From Staphylococcus muscae (GTDB lineage: Bacteria; Bacillota; Bacilli; Staphylococcales; Staphylococcaceae), in the NCBI RefSeq assembly GCF_003019275.1, contig NZ_CP027848.1, positions 1,426,001-1,490,000 on the forward strand: a DNA stretch of 64,000 nt, in the 5' to 3' direction. The notes under the pieces were generated by a model. It made no database searches and was not told where the DNA came from. It saw only the letters and a program-made list of their open reading frames with translations. The position numbers and the translations under genes are program-made. Positions 18,624 to 30,410 of this stretch are shown here, in pieces (position 1 is the first letter of the stretch; each line of letters starts with the position of its first letter).

Positions 18624-20498
18624 TTATTTCACCCTTTGTATTTTCCCTTGTTCCAAATAAACCAACAAGATTGAGATGTCAGCTGGGTTTACCCCTGAAA
18701 TACGTGACGCTTGCGCAATATTCAATGGTTTGACTTCTGATAATTTTTCACGTGCTTCAGATGCCAAACTATCAATTTTAGAATAATCTAGATCCTCTGG
18801 AATTTTCTTTTGCTCCATACGTTTTACTTTATCAACTTGTTGTAAGGATTTATTGATATAACCTTCATATTTTGTTTGAATTTCAATTTGTTCTTCAACA
18901 TCTGATGATAACACATGTTCTTCTTCTAAAATTTCTAAGACTGTCTCATATGTCATCTCTGGACGGCGCAACAATTCATTCGCTAAGATACCGTCTTTCA
19001 AGCGAGAACCACCTTCACGTTCAATAATGGCTTGAACACGCTCTGATGGCTTAATACGAATGCCTGCCAAGCGTGCCAATTCGTCTTTGATCTGTTCACG
19101 TTTTTCATTAAAACGTGCATAACGTTCTTCGGAAATTAAGCCAAGTTCATGACCAATATCTGTTAAACGTAAGTCTGCATTATCATGACGTAATAATAAA
19201 CGATATTCTGCACGAGATGTTAATAAACGATAAGGTTCATTTGTCCCTTTCGTTACAAGGTCATCAATTAATACACCAATATACGCATCTGAACGGCGCA
19301 AGATTTTCTCTTCTTTACCTAGAACACGTCCAGCTGCATTAATGCCTGCCATTAAACCTTGTCCTGCCGCTTCTTCATATCCAGATGTTCCGTTAATTTG
19401 TCCTGCTGTATAAAGATTCTTGATCATTTTCGTTTCAAGTGTTGGCCAAAGTTGTGTAGGAACGATCGCATCATATTCAATCGCATATCCCGCACGCATC
19501 ATGTCTGCTTTCTCAAGCCCTGGAATTGTCGCAAGCATTTGACGTTGAACCGCTTCCGGTAAGCTTGTAGACAATCCTTGAACATATACTTCATTCGTAT
19601 TACGACCTTCTGGCTCTAAGAACAACTGATGACGTGGTTTATCATTAAAACGGACAAACTTATCTTCAATTGATGGACAATAACGTGGTCCTGTTCCTTT
19701 AATCATACCTGAGTACATCGCTGAAAGATGCAAGTTGTCATCAATGACTTTATGTGTTTCACCATTTGTGTATGTTAACCAGCATGGGAGTTGATCCAAG
19801 ATATATTCCGTTGTGTCATAACTAAATGCACGACCAACATCATCACCGGGTTGAATTTCTGTTTTACTATAATCAATGGTTTTCGCATTGACACGTGGTG
19901 GCGTTCCTGTTTTAAAACGCACGACATCAAAACCGATTTCTCTCAGATGATCCGCCAATGTAATCGATGGTAATTGGTGGTTCGGTCCACTTGAGTACTT
20001 CAAGTTACCGAGAATAATTTCACCACGTAAGAACGTTCCAGTCGTTAAAATAACCGCTTCAGCACGATATTCTGTACCGATATTCGTACGAACACCCTTC
20101 ACAGCACCATCTTCAATGATTAACTTATCGACCATCCCTTGCATTACTTCAAGATTGTCTTCATCTTCCAACACACGCTTCATTTCTTGTTGATACAACA
20201 CTTTATCAGCTTGTGCACGTAATGCACGTACGGCTGGTCCTTTACCTGTATTCAACATGCGCATTTGAATATGCGTTTTATCAATTGTTTTCGCCATTTG
20301 TCCACCGAGTGCATCAATTTCACGGACAACAATTCCTTTTGCCGGTCCACCAACTGAAGGGTTACATGGCATGAATGCAATGTTGTCTAAATTTATCGTT
20401 AACATTAATGTACGTGCGCCACGACGTGCAGAAGCCAAACCTGCTTCAACGCCTGAATGCCCTGCACCTACAACAATGACATCATATGTTTTAATCAT
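18624..20498 (-). CDS. mnmG: tRNA uridine 5-carboxymethylaminomethyl modification enzyme MnmG (GidA)
   Basis: A 624-residue FAD protein. The Rossmann motif [19 protein letters not shown] sits at the N-terminus, followed by [13 protein letters not shown] and the GidA signature [15 protein letters not shown]. The C-terminal MnmE-binding helical domain contains [18 protein letters not shown]. With MnmE it modifies wobble U34 of several tRNAs. The start at 20498 is chosen because TGGAGG lies just upstream, inside the longer reading from 20516. Confidence 0.96.
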   Translation of the reverse strand: MIKTYDVIVVGAGHSGVEAGLASARRGARTLMLTINLDNIAFMPCNPSVGGPAKGIVVREIDALGGQMAKTIDKTHIQMRMLNTGKGPAVRALRAQADKVLYQQEMKRVLEDEDNLEVMQGMVDKLIIEDGAVKGVRTNIGTEYRAEAVILTTGTFLRGEIILGNLKYSSGPNHQLPSITLADHLREIGFDVVRFKTGTPPRVNAKTIDYSKTEIQPGDDVGRAFSYDTTEYILDQLPCWLTYTNGETHKVIDDNLHLSAMYSGMIKGTGPRYCPSIEDKFVRFNDKPRHQLFLEPEGRNTNEVYVQGLSTSLPEAVQRQMLATIPGLEKADMMRAGYAIEYDAIVPTQLWPTLETKMIKNLYTAGQINGTSGYEEAAGQGLMAGINAAGRVLGKEEKILRRSDAYIGVLIDDLVTKGTNEPYRLLTSRAEYRLLLRHDNADLRLTDIGHELGLISEERYARFNEKREQIKDELARLAGIRIKPSERVQAIIEREGGSRLKDGILANELLRRPEMTYETVLEILEEEHVLSSDVEEQIEIQTKYEGYINKSLQQVDKVKRMEQKKIPEDLDYSKIDSLASEAREKLSEVKPLNIAQASRISGVNPADISILLVYLEQGKIQRVK

Positions 20499-20515
20499 TC
20501 GTATTCCTCCATACA

Positions 20516-21898
20516 TTATTTTCCGAGACAGAACTGGCTAAAGAGTTGGTCAATCAGTTCTTCACTTGCTGATTCGCCGATAATCTCACCGAGTAACTCC
20601 CAAGTACGTGTTAAATCAATCTGTACCATATCCATTGGGATGCCTGATTCTGCTGCTTCTATCGCATCTTGAATTGCTTGTTTCGCTTGTTTTAATAATG
20701 AAATATGACGTGAATTCGACACGTACGTCATATCTTGATTTTGTATCGATCCATCAAAAAACAAATCACGAATTTGTAATTCTAGCGCATCAATTCCTTG
20801 CTGTGTCTGCATTGATGTTTCTATAAGTGGCTTATCACCAATCATTTGTTTCACTTCATCGATATCAAGCTGACGATCGAGGTCAGTCTTATTCACAATG
20901 ACAATAACATCTTCATTTTTAATCACTTCATATAATTGACGATCTTCTTGTGTGAGCATCTCATTGTTATTTAAAACGAACAAAATCAAATCCGCTTCCT
21001 GTAACGCCTTACGTGAACGCTCAACACCAATACGTTCCACAATATCTTCTGTTTCACGAATACCTGCCGTGTCAACTAACTTCAATGGCACGCCACGAAC
21101 ATTCACATATTCTTCTAAAACATCTCGCGTCGTTCCAGCTACTTCTGTCACAATCGCCTTGTTTGATTGAATCAAGTTGTTCAACATAGAAGACTTCCCT
21201 ACGTTTGGTTTCCCAACAATGACTGTTGAAAGACCTTCACGCATAATCTTTCCTTGAACGCCTGTATCAAGCAATTGTTGAATTTCTTGCTTGATTTGAC
21301 GAGAACGTTCCAATAAAAAGTCCGTTGTCGCTTCTTCGACATCGTCGTATTCGGGGTAGTCGATATTCACTTCAACTTGCGCCAATACTTCTAAAATCGA
21401 CTGACGTTGCTGTTGAATCAATGTACTCAGTCGTCCTTCTATTTGATTCATCGCCACTTTAGACGCTCGGTCCGTCTTAGATCTGATAAAGTCCATTACC
21501 GCTTCAGCTTGAGATAAGTCGATACGACCATTTAAAAAGGCACGCTTCGTATACTCACCCGGTTCAGCCATACGTGCACCGTGCGTCATCGTTAACTCTA
21601 GCACACGATTAATCGTTAAAATCCCACCGTGACAGTTAATCTCCACGATGTCTTCTCTCGTAAACGTACGTGGTGCGCGTAAAACAGAAACCATCACTTC
21701 TTCCACAACATCACCCGTCTCTGGATCAATGATGTGTCCATAGTTAATTGTATGCGTTGGTACCTGTTCAAGCTTTTGTTTACCTTTATATAATTTATCT
21801 GCAATTGCGACCGCATCATGTCCAGATAAACGCACAATGCCAATCGCACCTTCACCCATCGGCGTTGATATACTCGTAATTGTATCTAACTGTTCCAC
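20516..21898 (-). CDS. mnmE: tRNA modification GTPase MnmE (TrmE)
   Basis: A 460-residue protein with the N-terminal folate-binding domain ([16 protein letters not shown]), a central helical region, and a G domain near residue 220 ([39 protein letters not shown]). It ends with the CxGK motif FCLGK required for activity. It is the partner of MnmG, whose gene follows immediately. Confidence 0.97.
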   Translation of the reverse strand: MEQLDTITSISTPMGEGAIGIVRLSGHDAVAIADKLYKGKQKLEQVPTHTINYGHIIDPETGDVVEEVMVSVLRAPRTFTREDIVEINCHGGILTINRVLELTMTHGARMAEPGEYTKRAFLNGRIDLSQAEAVMDFIRSKTDRASKVAMNQIEGRLSTLIQQQRQSILEVLAQVEVNIDYPEYDDVEEATTDFLLERSRQIKQEIQQLLDTGVQGKIMREGLSTVIVGKPNVGKSSMLNNLIQSNKAIVTEVAGTTRDVLEEYVNVRGVPLKLVDTAGIRETEDIVERIGVERSRKALQEADLILFVLNNNEMLTQEDRQLYEVIKNEDVIVIVNKTDLDRQLDIDEVKQMIGDKPLIETSMQTQQGIDALELQIRDLFFDGSIQNQDMTYVSNSRHISLLKQAKQAIQDAIEAAESGIPMDMVQIDLTRTWELLGEIIGESASEELIDQLFSQFCLGK

Positions 21899-21999
21899 GT
21901 ATACGTGCCTCCTTTATCTCAAGTTGATTATGCCTTATTGTAAAATGTTTCAGTTCGAATTGCGACTATCCTGTTCATAACACTGAAAGAGTTACTACG

Positions 22000-22044
22000 T
22001 TTTAGACTTCGGTTTGTCTGACATCACACAACCCGAAGTCTAAC
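22000..22044 (-). terminator. Hairpin between rnpA and mnmE
   Basis: TTAGACTTCGG and CCGAAGTCTAA pair across a roughly 18-base loop. The T-run after it is weak, so it may act as a partial terminator or processing site within the rpmH-rnpA-mnmE-mnmG run. Confidence 0.5.
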
Positions 22045-22046
22045 CG

Positions 22047-22394
22047 CTATGGTATTCTCTTATTAAAAACCTTCGCAATCTTCAAGACATGTTCCAAACT
22101 CTTTTGCACTTCTTGTACTGACATATCTTTTGCCGGAAAACGTGCAATGACGATTAAATCTTTCGGTAAAAAATCTTCTTTGTGTACTTTAAAACATTCT
22201 CTAATACTTCTCTTAATACGATTGCGTGTCACTGCATTACCCAGTTTTTTTGAAACGCTAATCCCTAGGCGAAAATGATCCGCTTGTTGTCGATCATAAC
22301 TATAAACGACAAACTGGCGATTCGCGACTGATTTGCCATGTCGATAAATCTTTTGAAAGTCAGCATTCTTTTTAATACGGTATGCTTTTTCCAT
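22047..22394 (-). CDS. rnpA: Ribonuclease P protein component
   Basis: A 115-residue basic protein with the RnpA signature LGNAVTRNRIKRSIRECF near residue 50. It assists RNase P RNA in tRNA 5' maturation. It lies downstream of rpmH in the classic origin-proximal order. The spoIIIJ and jag genes found here in Bacillus are absent, which is normal for staphylococci. Confidence 0.96.
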   Translation of the reverse strand: MEKAYRIKKNADFQKIYRHGKSVANRQFVVYSYDRQQADHFRLGISVSKKLGNAVTRNRIKRSIRECFKVHKEDFLPKDLIVIARFPAKDMSVQEVQKSLEHVLKIAKVFNKRIP

Positions 22395-22526
22395 TTACTA
22401 TCACTCGTCTTTCTGATTATAACGTCTCTTTCTACTATTATATCCGCTCTATAATTCTATATTTCACTCATTGGGTAGACTCCCCTACCCTATTCATCAC
22501 ATCAGATGCACGATACTTTCGCAAAA

Positions 22527-22553
22527 AAAAGACCACTGAATAAGTCAGTGATC
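22527..22553 (-). terminator. Hairpin between rpmH and rnpA
   Basis: GATCACTGA and TCAGTGGTC pair across a 5-base loop, and the minus strand continues with TTTTTTTTGC. It probably terminates much of the rpmH transcript before rnpA. Confidence 0.7.
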
Positions 22554-22691
22554 TTATGCTGATAAAACTTTGCGACCTTTACGACGACGACGCGCCAATA
22601 CTTTACGGCCATTTTTAGTGCTCATACGTTTTCTGAAACCATGAACTTTACTATGTTTACGTTTGTTTGGTTGATAAGTACGTTTTACCAT
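22554..22691 (-). CDS. rpmH: 50S ribosomal protein L34
   Basis: A 45-residue, very basic protein ([20 protein letters not shown] start; [12 protein letters not shown] end), the L34 family exactly in its origin-flanking position. It is preceded on the minus strand by a GAGGTG ribosome binding site. Confidence 0.97.
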
Positions 22692-23442
22692 GCAAAACAC
22701 CTCCGTCTCAATTCGTCCAATTATCTAATCATCACTCTAGATAAGTTAATTTTCGATTTCTACATTTAAAATAGAACTGTCTTTTTAAATGAAATGTTTA
22801 CATTTCAAGCAACTACTACAATATAACAAAATACAATTTGTAAATCAAGTACGATTTTTATAACTTCTATTATTTTGTATCAAACAAACTAACAAAGCTA
22901 ATGAAAAACCACGCTTTATATAGGAAATCATGCTCAGTAAGAAAATCTCATAAAATTGAATATGAAATAATATCTACATCTCATTAATTATTGATGCAAT
23001 TCTCAATTTAATTGTACAACGATATATTCAATCATATCGTGTCATTCATTTCGATATTAATCGTACAAAAAATATTATCCACACATGAATGAAACTGTTT
23101 GTAAGTTATCCACTTATTCACAAATTGTTTTTGAAAACTTGTGGATAATTATTTTCTCCCCACAATTTATCCAAATATCCACACACATGTTCACACCTAT
23201 TTGACAGTGCTATATGTTAAAAAGTATAATTGTGTGGATAAGTGGTTGGAACCCTTATATTATCTGACTTCATACTTATCGTTTTCCCCAATTATTCTGT
23301 GAATAACAAGAATGGTATCTCTATTCATCCACAGGGTGTGGATGAATATGTGGATAATTGTTCACAGCCTGTGTTTATCTGCTTTTTTACAATGGGGATA
23401 TTGTGAATAACTAAAATTTTATAGAGGAAGATGGCGTTAAAA
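22692..23442. other. oriC part 1: DnaA-box region upstream of dnaA
   Basis: A non-coding, AT-rich region. Perfect DnaA boxes (TTATNCACA) are at 23075-23083, 23114-23122, 23140-23148 (reverse), 23233-23241 (reverse), 23298-23306 (reverse), 23349-23357 (reverse) and 23402-23410 (reverse). One-mismatch boxes lie at 23106-23114, 23325-23333 and 23337-23345. The cluster surrounds and follows the dnaA promoter, as expected for autoregulation. The first 370 bases (22692-23060) hold no boxes and no gene. Confidence 0.93.
23201..23230 (+). promoter_or_regulatory. dnaA promoter
   Basis: TTGACA (23201-23206) and TATAAT (23225-23230) are separated by 18 bases. A reverse DnaA box starts three bases downstream, over the expected start point, which suggests repression by DnaA. 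Confidence 0.8.
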
Positions 23443-24789
23443 ATGACAGAACAAGAAACTTGGGACAACGTTCTGGAGTTGATTCGTAATAAACACGTAA
23501 AAGGTCCATCATACGACACTTTTTTCAAAGAAACGAAACTGCATGCACTTTCTGATGAAAAAGTTGTTTTAGTCGTCAATAATGCATTTGAAGCGAACTG
23601 GTTACTACAATCCTATAAAGGCGTAATCATTGAATCTGTAAACGCCATTACTGGGAAGAACGTGACACATTTAGAAGTGCTAACTGAAGATGACTTAGAT
23701 GAACTACGTGCAAATTTCGCAACAGCTCAGAATGACGTCAAACCCGTTCAACCCGTAGTCGCACAAGGGGAACAATTCAATACCAAAAATACATTTGACA
23801 CTTTTGTTATTGGACCGGGCAACCGCTTCCCACACGCTGCAAGTCTTGCCGTAGCTGAAAAACCAGCACAAGCCTACAACCCACTATTTATCTATGGGGG
23901 CGTTGGTCTCGGTAAAACACACTTGATGCATGCGATCGGACATTTTGTTATGGAAAATAACAAAGATGCGAAAGTGCTCTATACAACGAGTGAAAAATTT
24001 ACGAATGAATTTATTCAATCCATTCGTAACAACGATACGGAATCATTTCGTGAAAAATACCGCAACATCGATGTTTTACTCATTGATGACATTCAATTCA
24101 TTCAGAAAAAGGAACAGACGCAAGAGGAATTTTTCCATACTTTCAATGAATTACACCAAAACAACAAGCAAATTGTCATTTCCAGTGATCGTCCGCCAAA
24201 AGAAATTTCAACTTTGGAGGAACGTCTAAAATCCCGCTTCCAATGGGGTCTCATCGTTGATATTACACCACCAGATTTGGAAACAAGAATGGCAATTTTG
24301 CAGAAAAAGACAGAAGAAGAAAATCTTGATGTACCGATTGAAGCACTTACTTATATTGCCAATCAAATCCAAACGAACATTCGTGAATTAGAAGGTGCAC
24401 TTAACCGTGTAAATGCCTTCTCGAATTTGCAAGGTAAACCGATTACAACAGAGTTAGCAGCAGAAGCGCTCAAAGATATTATCCAAGAATCACAAAGTAA
24501 AAAAATCACCATCCAAGATATTCAAAAGGTTGTCGGTGCATACTATGGTGTGCGTATTGAAGATTTTGCTGCAAAAAAACGTACAAAATCAATCGCATAC
24601 CCTCGCCAAATCGCAATGTATCTATCTCGTGAACTGACTGATTTTTCATTGCCTAAAATTGGTGAAGAGTTTGGCGGGCGCGATCATACGACCGTGATAC
24701 ATGCACATGATAAAATCAAAAAAGAGCTTGAGAGTAATTCTCCATTGAGACAAGAAATCAAGCAATTTGAAAAAGAGCTTCGAAGTTAG
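23443..24789 (+). CDS. dnaA: Chromosomal replication initiator DnaA
   Basis: A 448-residue AAA+ initiator. The N-terminal domain I begins [14 protein letters not shown]. Walker A is [10 protein letters not shown] (near residue 152), Walker B is LLIDDIQF, sensor 1 is [10 protein letters not shown], and the domain IV DNA-binding signature is [15 protein letters not shown] 23443 is preferred because MTEQETW matches family N-termini; ATG 23431 sits right against the AGAGGAAG and would add four residues. DnaA binds the boxes on both sides of its own gene. Confidence 0.97.
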   Translation: MTEQETWDNVLELIRNKHVKGPSYDTFFKETKLHALSDEKVVLVVNNAFEANWLLQSYKGVIIESVNAITGKNVTHLEVLTEDDLDELRANFATAQNDVKPVQPVVAQGEQFNTKNTFDTFVIGPGNRFPHAASLAVAEKPAQAYNPLFIYGGVGLGKTHLMHAIGHFVMENNKDAKVLYTTSEKFTNEFIQSIRNNDTESFREKYRNIDVLLIDDIQFIQKKEQTQEEFFHTFNELHQNNKQIVISSDRPPKEISTLEERLKSRFQWGLIVDITPPDLETRMAILQKKTEEENLDVPIEALTYIANQIQTNIRELEGALNRVNAFSNLQGKPITTELAAEALKDIIQESQSKKITIQDIQKVVGAYYGVRIEDFAAKKRTKSIAYPRQIAMYLSRELTDFSLPKIGEEFGGRDHTTVIHAHDKIKKELESNSPLRQEIKQFEKELRS

Positions 24790-24960
24790 ATTGTGGATAG
24801 TGTGCAGAAGTTGTACACATCATGCACAGGTTATCCACATGTGCACATCCTTTATTTTTCTTAATTCATAAAGGTTATCCACTAATCCACAAGCCCTACT
24901 ACTATTATTACGATTTTTAATAATAACTATAACTTATATAAACGACTGAAAGGAGTTTAT
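24790..24960. other. oriC part 2: unwinding region between dnaA and dnaN
   Basis: DnaA boxes lie at 24792-24800 (reverse, one mismatch), 24831-24839 (perfect), 24875-24883 (TTATCCACT) and 24883-24891 (TAATCCACA). Next comes a short GC segment (AGCCC), then repeated trinucleotides TACTACTATTATTACGAT (24897-24914), then an AT-rich stretch to about 24945. This matches the basal unwinding layout described in B. subtilis: boxes, GC cluster, DnaA-trios, unwinding element. Confidence 0.85.
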
Positions 24961-24965
24961 ACTTT

Positions 24966-26099
24966 ATGGAGTTCACAATTAAACGTGATTATTTTATTAC
25001 GCAATTGAACGATACATTAAAAGCTATCTCACCTAGAACAACTTTACCAATACTGACAGGGATTAAGATCCATGCGACAAATGAAAGTGTTGTATTAACA
25101 GGATCTGATTCTGAAATTTCTATTGAGATTACCATTCCAAATCAAATCGATGGTGAAGAGATTGTAACAGTGACAGAACCGGGATCAGTCGTGTTACCAG
25201 GCCGTTTCTTCGTGGATATTATTAAAAAATTACCAGGAAAAGACGTCAAATTAATAACAAATGAACAATTCCAAACTTTGATTACATCAGGTCATTCAGA
25301 ATTTAACTTAAGTGGTTTAGATCCGGATCAATACCCACTATTACCGCAAATTTCTAGTGAAGATGCTTTACAACTACCAATCAAAGTCTTGAAAAATATT
25401 ATTGCACAAACAAACTTTGCAGTGTCCACCTCAGAAACACGACCAGTACTAACAGGGGTGAACTGGCTTATACAAGAAAATGAATTAATATGCACTGCGA
25501 CCGATTCACACCGCTTGGCTGTAAGGAAGTTGAAGTTAGAAGACGAAGACATCAGTGATAAAAATGTCATCATTCCAGGTAAAGCACTTGCTGAACTGAA
25601 CAAAATTATGTCAGATAGTGATGACCACATTGACATTTACTTTGCTGCAAACCAAGTGTTATTCCGAGTAGGTCATGTCAACTTCATTTCTCGCTTGTTA
25701 GAAGGACATTATCCTGATACATCACGCTTGTTCCCAGAAAACTATGAGATTAAGTTAGGACTCGATAACAGCGAATTCTATCATGCGATTGATCGTGCAT
25801 CATTATTAGCGCGTGAAGGTGGCAACAATGTCATCAAACTCAGCACGGGAGATAATCAAATTGAGTTGTCATCAACGTCACCTGAAATTGGAACAGTAAA
25901 AGAAGAAATTACAGCAAATGATGTTGAAGGTGGCAACTTAAAAATTTCTTTCAACTCGAAGTACATGATGGATGCGTTGAAAGCAATTGATCACGATGAA
26001 GTAGAAGTAGCATTCTTCGGTACAATGAAACCATTTATTTTAAAACCAAAAGACGATGATACGGTGACGCAATTAATTTTACCGATTCGAACATACTAG
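24966..26099 (+). CDS. dnaN: DNA polymerase III beta sliding clamp
   Basis: A 377-residue protein of normal clamp length with three repeated clamp domains: MEFTIKRDYFITQLNDTLKA start, SRTTLPILTGI-type first block, DSHRLAVRKLKL in the second domain and the C-terminal LILPIRTY. It has an AAAGGAG ribosome binding site 10 bases upstream. It is the second gene of the origin cluster. Confidence 0.97.
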   Translation: MEFTIKRDYFITQLNDTLKAISPRTTLPILTGIKIHATNESVVLTGSDSEISIEITIPNQIDGEEIVTVTEPGSVVLPGRFFVDIIKKLPGKDVKLITNEQFQTLITSGHSEFNLSGLDPDQYPLLPQISSEDALQLPIKVLKNIIAQTNFAVSTSETRPVLTGVNWLIQENELICTATDSHRLAVRKLKLEDEDISDKNVIIPGKALAELNKIMSDSDDHIDIYFAANQVLFRVGHVNFISRLLEGHYPDTSRLFPENYEIKLGLDNSEFYHAIDRASLLAREGGNNVIKLSTGDNQIELSSTSPEIGTVKEEITANDVEGGNLKISFNSKYMMDALKAIDHDEVEVAFFGTMKPFILKPKDDDTVTQLILPIRTY

Positions 26100-26103
26100 A
26101 GAG

Positions 26104-26136
26104 AAAAGCTAGGGCGATGTGCCTTAGCTTTTTCCG
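26104..26136 (+). terminator. Terminator after dnaN
   Basis: AAGCTAGGGC (26106-26115) pairs with GCCTTAGCTT (26121-26130), followed by Ts. It separates dnaN from the inserted thioredoxin-fold gene, so recF-gyrBA may depend on separate promoters. Confidence 0.75.
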
Positions 26137-26232
26137 TTTCGTGTAGAAGTAATATATTTTACTCATACGTGTAGTGATATAGGGGCGAAATCGAGTATAA
26201 TAAAACTATATGTAATCTTGGAGGAACGGAAT

Positions 26233-26922
26233 ATGAAAGTTAAAAAGACGCTATTGATTGGCGTTGTTATTTGTTTATTTGTACTTGCTGTTTTAGGAAC
26301 ATTCTCTTTTTCAAGTGATTCAAAAGATAAATTGGACAGTAAATCTTTGCATAAAGACACGGCTTTACAGCCACAAATCGGCAATAAGAAGAGCGACGTG
26401 AAACTCGTACTTTTCGGTGACTATAAATGCCCATATTGCGGAGATTTCGAAAGCCAAATATTACCAAAAATTCGAAAAGACTATATCGACACGAATAAAG
26501 CTGAACTTCGTTACGTGAATGTACTCATTCATGGCGAGGAGTCTAAGTTATCGACACGTGCATCATTAGCGGTTAATAAATTTTCGCCAGAAGCATATTG
26601 GTCGTTCCATGAAGCGTTATACCGTGCACAGCCAAAGTCGAAAGAAGCAGTGTCAGATGACAAGTGGTTAACAGAGCAACTTGTTGAACAAGAGATCAAC
26701 AAGCTGAAGATTGAACCAGAACAGAAGAAACAAATTTTGAATGCTTATAACGATAAAGCGTTTCATCAACAAGCGAAGCATGATGATCAATTGGCAAAAC
26801 AATACAAAGTATCTAAAGTGCCATCTTTGTACGTGAATGGCGAACGTGTAAAAGATGTAACAGATTATGAAGCAGTCAAAGGTGCGATTGATCGAGCACT
26901 TGACGAACAGAAAAACAAATAA
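26233..26922 (+). CDS. DsbA-like thiol-disulfide oxidoreductase (membrane-anchored)
   Basis: A 229-residue protein. It has a hydrophobic N-terminal segment (VKKTLLIGVVICLFVLAVLG, uncleaved anchor or signal), then a thioredoxin-fold domain with active-site CPYC at residues 66-69 (GDYKCPYCGDF). A helical insert follows, then a cis-Pro loop (SKVPSLYVNGE). It resembles BdbD/thioredoxin_4 proteins that oxidise cysteine pairs outside the membrane. The start at 26233 follows TTGGAGG. It sits between dnaN and the S4 protein gene, where staphylococci usually have nothing, and is flanked by its own terminators, so it looks like an insertion in the origin cluster. Confidence 0.8.
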   Translation: MKVKKTLLIGVVICLFVLAVLGTFSFSSDSKDKLDSKSLHKDTALQPQIGNKKSDVKLVLFGDYKCPYCGDFESQILPKIRKDYIDTNKAELRYVNVLIHGEESKLSTRASLAVNKFSPEAYWSFHEALYRAQPKSKEAVSDDKWLTEQLVEQEINKLKIEPEQKKQILNAYNDKAFHQQAKHDDQLAKQYKVSKVPSLYVNGERVKDVTDYEAVKGAIDRALDEQKNK

Positions 26923-26963
26923 ACAGATAGTGGATTTTGTGTGCCGCTATCGCATCAAAACAC

Positions 26964-27014
26964 AAGGTGTGTCGCCTATTTGTTTCACATGAAACTTTTA
27001 GCGACACACCTTAA
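26964..27014 (+). terminator. Terminator after the DsbA-like gene, with a parS-like site in its loop
   Basis: A perfect 12-bp stem, AAGGTGTGTCGC (26964-26975) with GCGACACACCTT (27001-27012), has a 25-base loop that holds a second palindrome. Confidence 0.75.
26981..26996. promoter_or_regulatory. Candidate parS site between the DsbA-like gene and the S4 gene
   Basis: TGTTTCACATGAAACT matches parS TGTTTCACGTGAAACA at 14 of 16 positions. It is the only one of the four candidates outside coding sequence and lies about 2 kb from the unwinding region. Confidence 0.7.
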
Positions 27015-27096
27015 ATAAATACGCATTTCTACATGAAATTTAGCGGATAAAAAGGTATAATAGACTAGGTGAGCAATTACGAATGGAGTGATAATT

Positions 27097-27318
27097 TTGG
27101 CTGAGGAAGTTACAGTGGATAGCGTTTTGACATTAGGTCAGTTTTTGAACTATGAAGGTATTATCGAATCAGGTGGCCAAGCAAAATGGTTTTTACAAGA
27201 ATATGATGTGTTTTTGAACGGCGATCACGAGACACGTCGTGGTAAAAAGTTAAGTGATGGCGATGTGATTGAGATTCCTGAAGTAGGATCTTATGTGATT
27301 AAAATTGGTGCGCAATGA
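27097..27318 (+). CDS. yaaA: S4-domain RNA-binding protein (YaaA type)
   Basis: A small (73-residue) S4-fold protein with [21 protein letters not shown] and the ETRRGKKL loop typical of the YaaA/RlbA family found between dnaN and recF. TTG 27097 has AATGGAG at suitable distance. GTG 27088 (three more residues) is the annotated-style alternative in relatives but abuts the ribosome binding site. It overlaps recF by 4 bases (ATGA). Confidence 0.88.
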   Translation: MAEEVTVDSVLTLGQFLNYEGIIESGGQAKWFLQEYDVFLNGDHETRRGKKLSDGDVIEIPEVGSYVIKIGAQ

Positions 27319-28430
27319 AGTTAACAACACTCCAGTTAGAAAACTACCGGAACTATGCACAAGTTGATTTGGCATGTCATCCGGAAGTCAACATACTCAT
27401 TGGAGAGAATGCACAGGGTAAGACAAACCTACTCGAGTCAATTTACACATTGGCCTTAGCTAAAAGTCACAGAACGACGAATGATAGAGAGTTGATTCGG
27501 TTCGATGCAGAATATGCTAAAATAGAAGGTGAATTAAGTTTTAGACATGGTCATATGCCACTGACAATGTTTATTACGAAAAAGGGCAAAAAGGCAAAGG
27601 TCAATCATTTAGAGCAGAGTCGTTTGACGCAATATATCGGTCATCTTAACGTCGTTTTATTTGCGCCAGAAGACCTCAATATTGTGAAAGGTGCGCCACA
27701 AGTAAGACGTCGTTTTATTGATATGGAGCTTGGACAGATCTCCAGTCTATATTTGAATGATCTGTCGCAATATCAGCGCATACTCAAACAACGAAATCAC
27801 TATTTGAAACAACTACAACTCAAACAACAAAAAGATACGACAATGCTAGAGGTGTTGAATCAGCAATTTGCAACTTATGCAGTCAAGGTGACTTTGAGAC
27901 GTCAGCAATTCATTGCAGAACTTGAAACACTCGCAGCACCGATTCATTCAGGGATTACGAATGGTAAAGAACGACTGACGTTACAGTACATGCCGAGTAT
28001 CAAGTTGCAAGACACCCCGCAAGATGAGGAAGGCTTAATCAATGATGTATTTGAATCACTACAAGCCTCACTCAAGAAAGAAATTGAGCGTGGTGTGAGC
28101 ATGCAAGGGCCACATCGAGATGATCTTGGATTTCAAGTGAACGAGATGGATGCACAGACATTTGGTTCTCAAGGACAACAACGTACAACAGCACTGTCAA
28201 TCAAACTAGCCGAAATAGAATTAATGCATCAAGAAGTGGGGGAATACCCCATTTTGTTGCTTGATGATGTATTAAGTGAGTTAGATGATTCTCGACAAAC
28301 GCATTTGTTGAGTACGATACAACATAAAGTACAGACATTTGTAACAACGACATCCGTGGATGGTATCGACCATGAAATAATGAAAGATGCTAAAATATAT
28401 CGAATTGCAGAAGGAAATATTAAGAAATAG
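27315..28430 (+). CDS. recF: DNA replication/repair protein RecF
   Basis: A 371-residue SMC-like ATPase with the Walker [17 protein letters not shown] near residue 30, the signature [18 protein letters not shown] and the Walker [17 protein letters not shown]. RecF acts at single-strand gaps to help load RecA. It is translationally coupled to the preceding S4 gene and followed closely by gyrB. Confidence 0.97.
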   Translation: MKLTTLQLENYRNYAQVDLACHPEVNILIGENAQGKTNLLESIYTLALAKSHRTTNDRELIRFDAEYAKIEGELSFRHGHMPLTMFITKKGKKAKVNHLEQSRLTQYIGHLNVVLFAPEDLNIVKGAPQVRRRFIDMELGQISSLYLNDLSQYQRILKQRNHYLKQLQLKQQKDTTMLEVLNQQFATYAVKVTLRRQQFIAELETLAAPIHSGITNGKERLTLQYMPSIKLQDTPQDEEGLINDVFESLQASLKKEIERGVSMQGPHRDDLGFQVNEMDAQTFGSQGQQRTTALSIKLAEIELMHQEVGEYPILLLDDVLSELDDSRQTHLLSTIQHKVQTFVTTTSVDGIDHEIMKDAKIYRIAEGNIKK

Positions 28431-30374
<1,944 letters not shown>

Positions 30375-30410
30375 TTATGAACACTTGAAAATGAAAAGGA
30401 GGATATCTTG

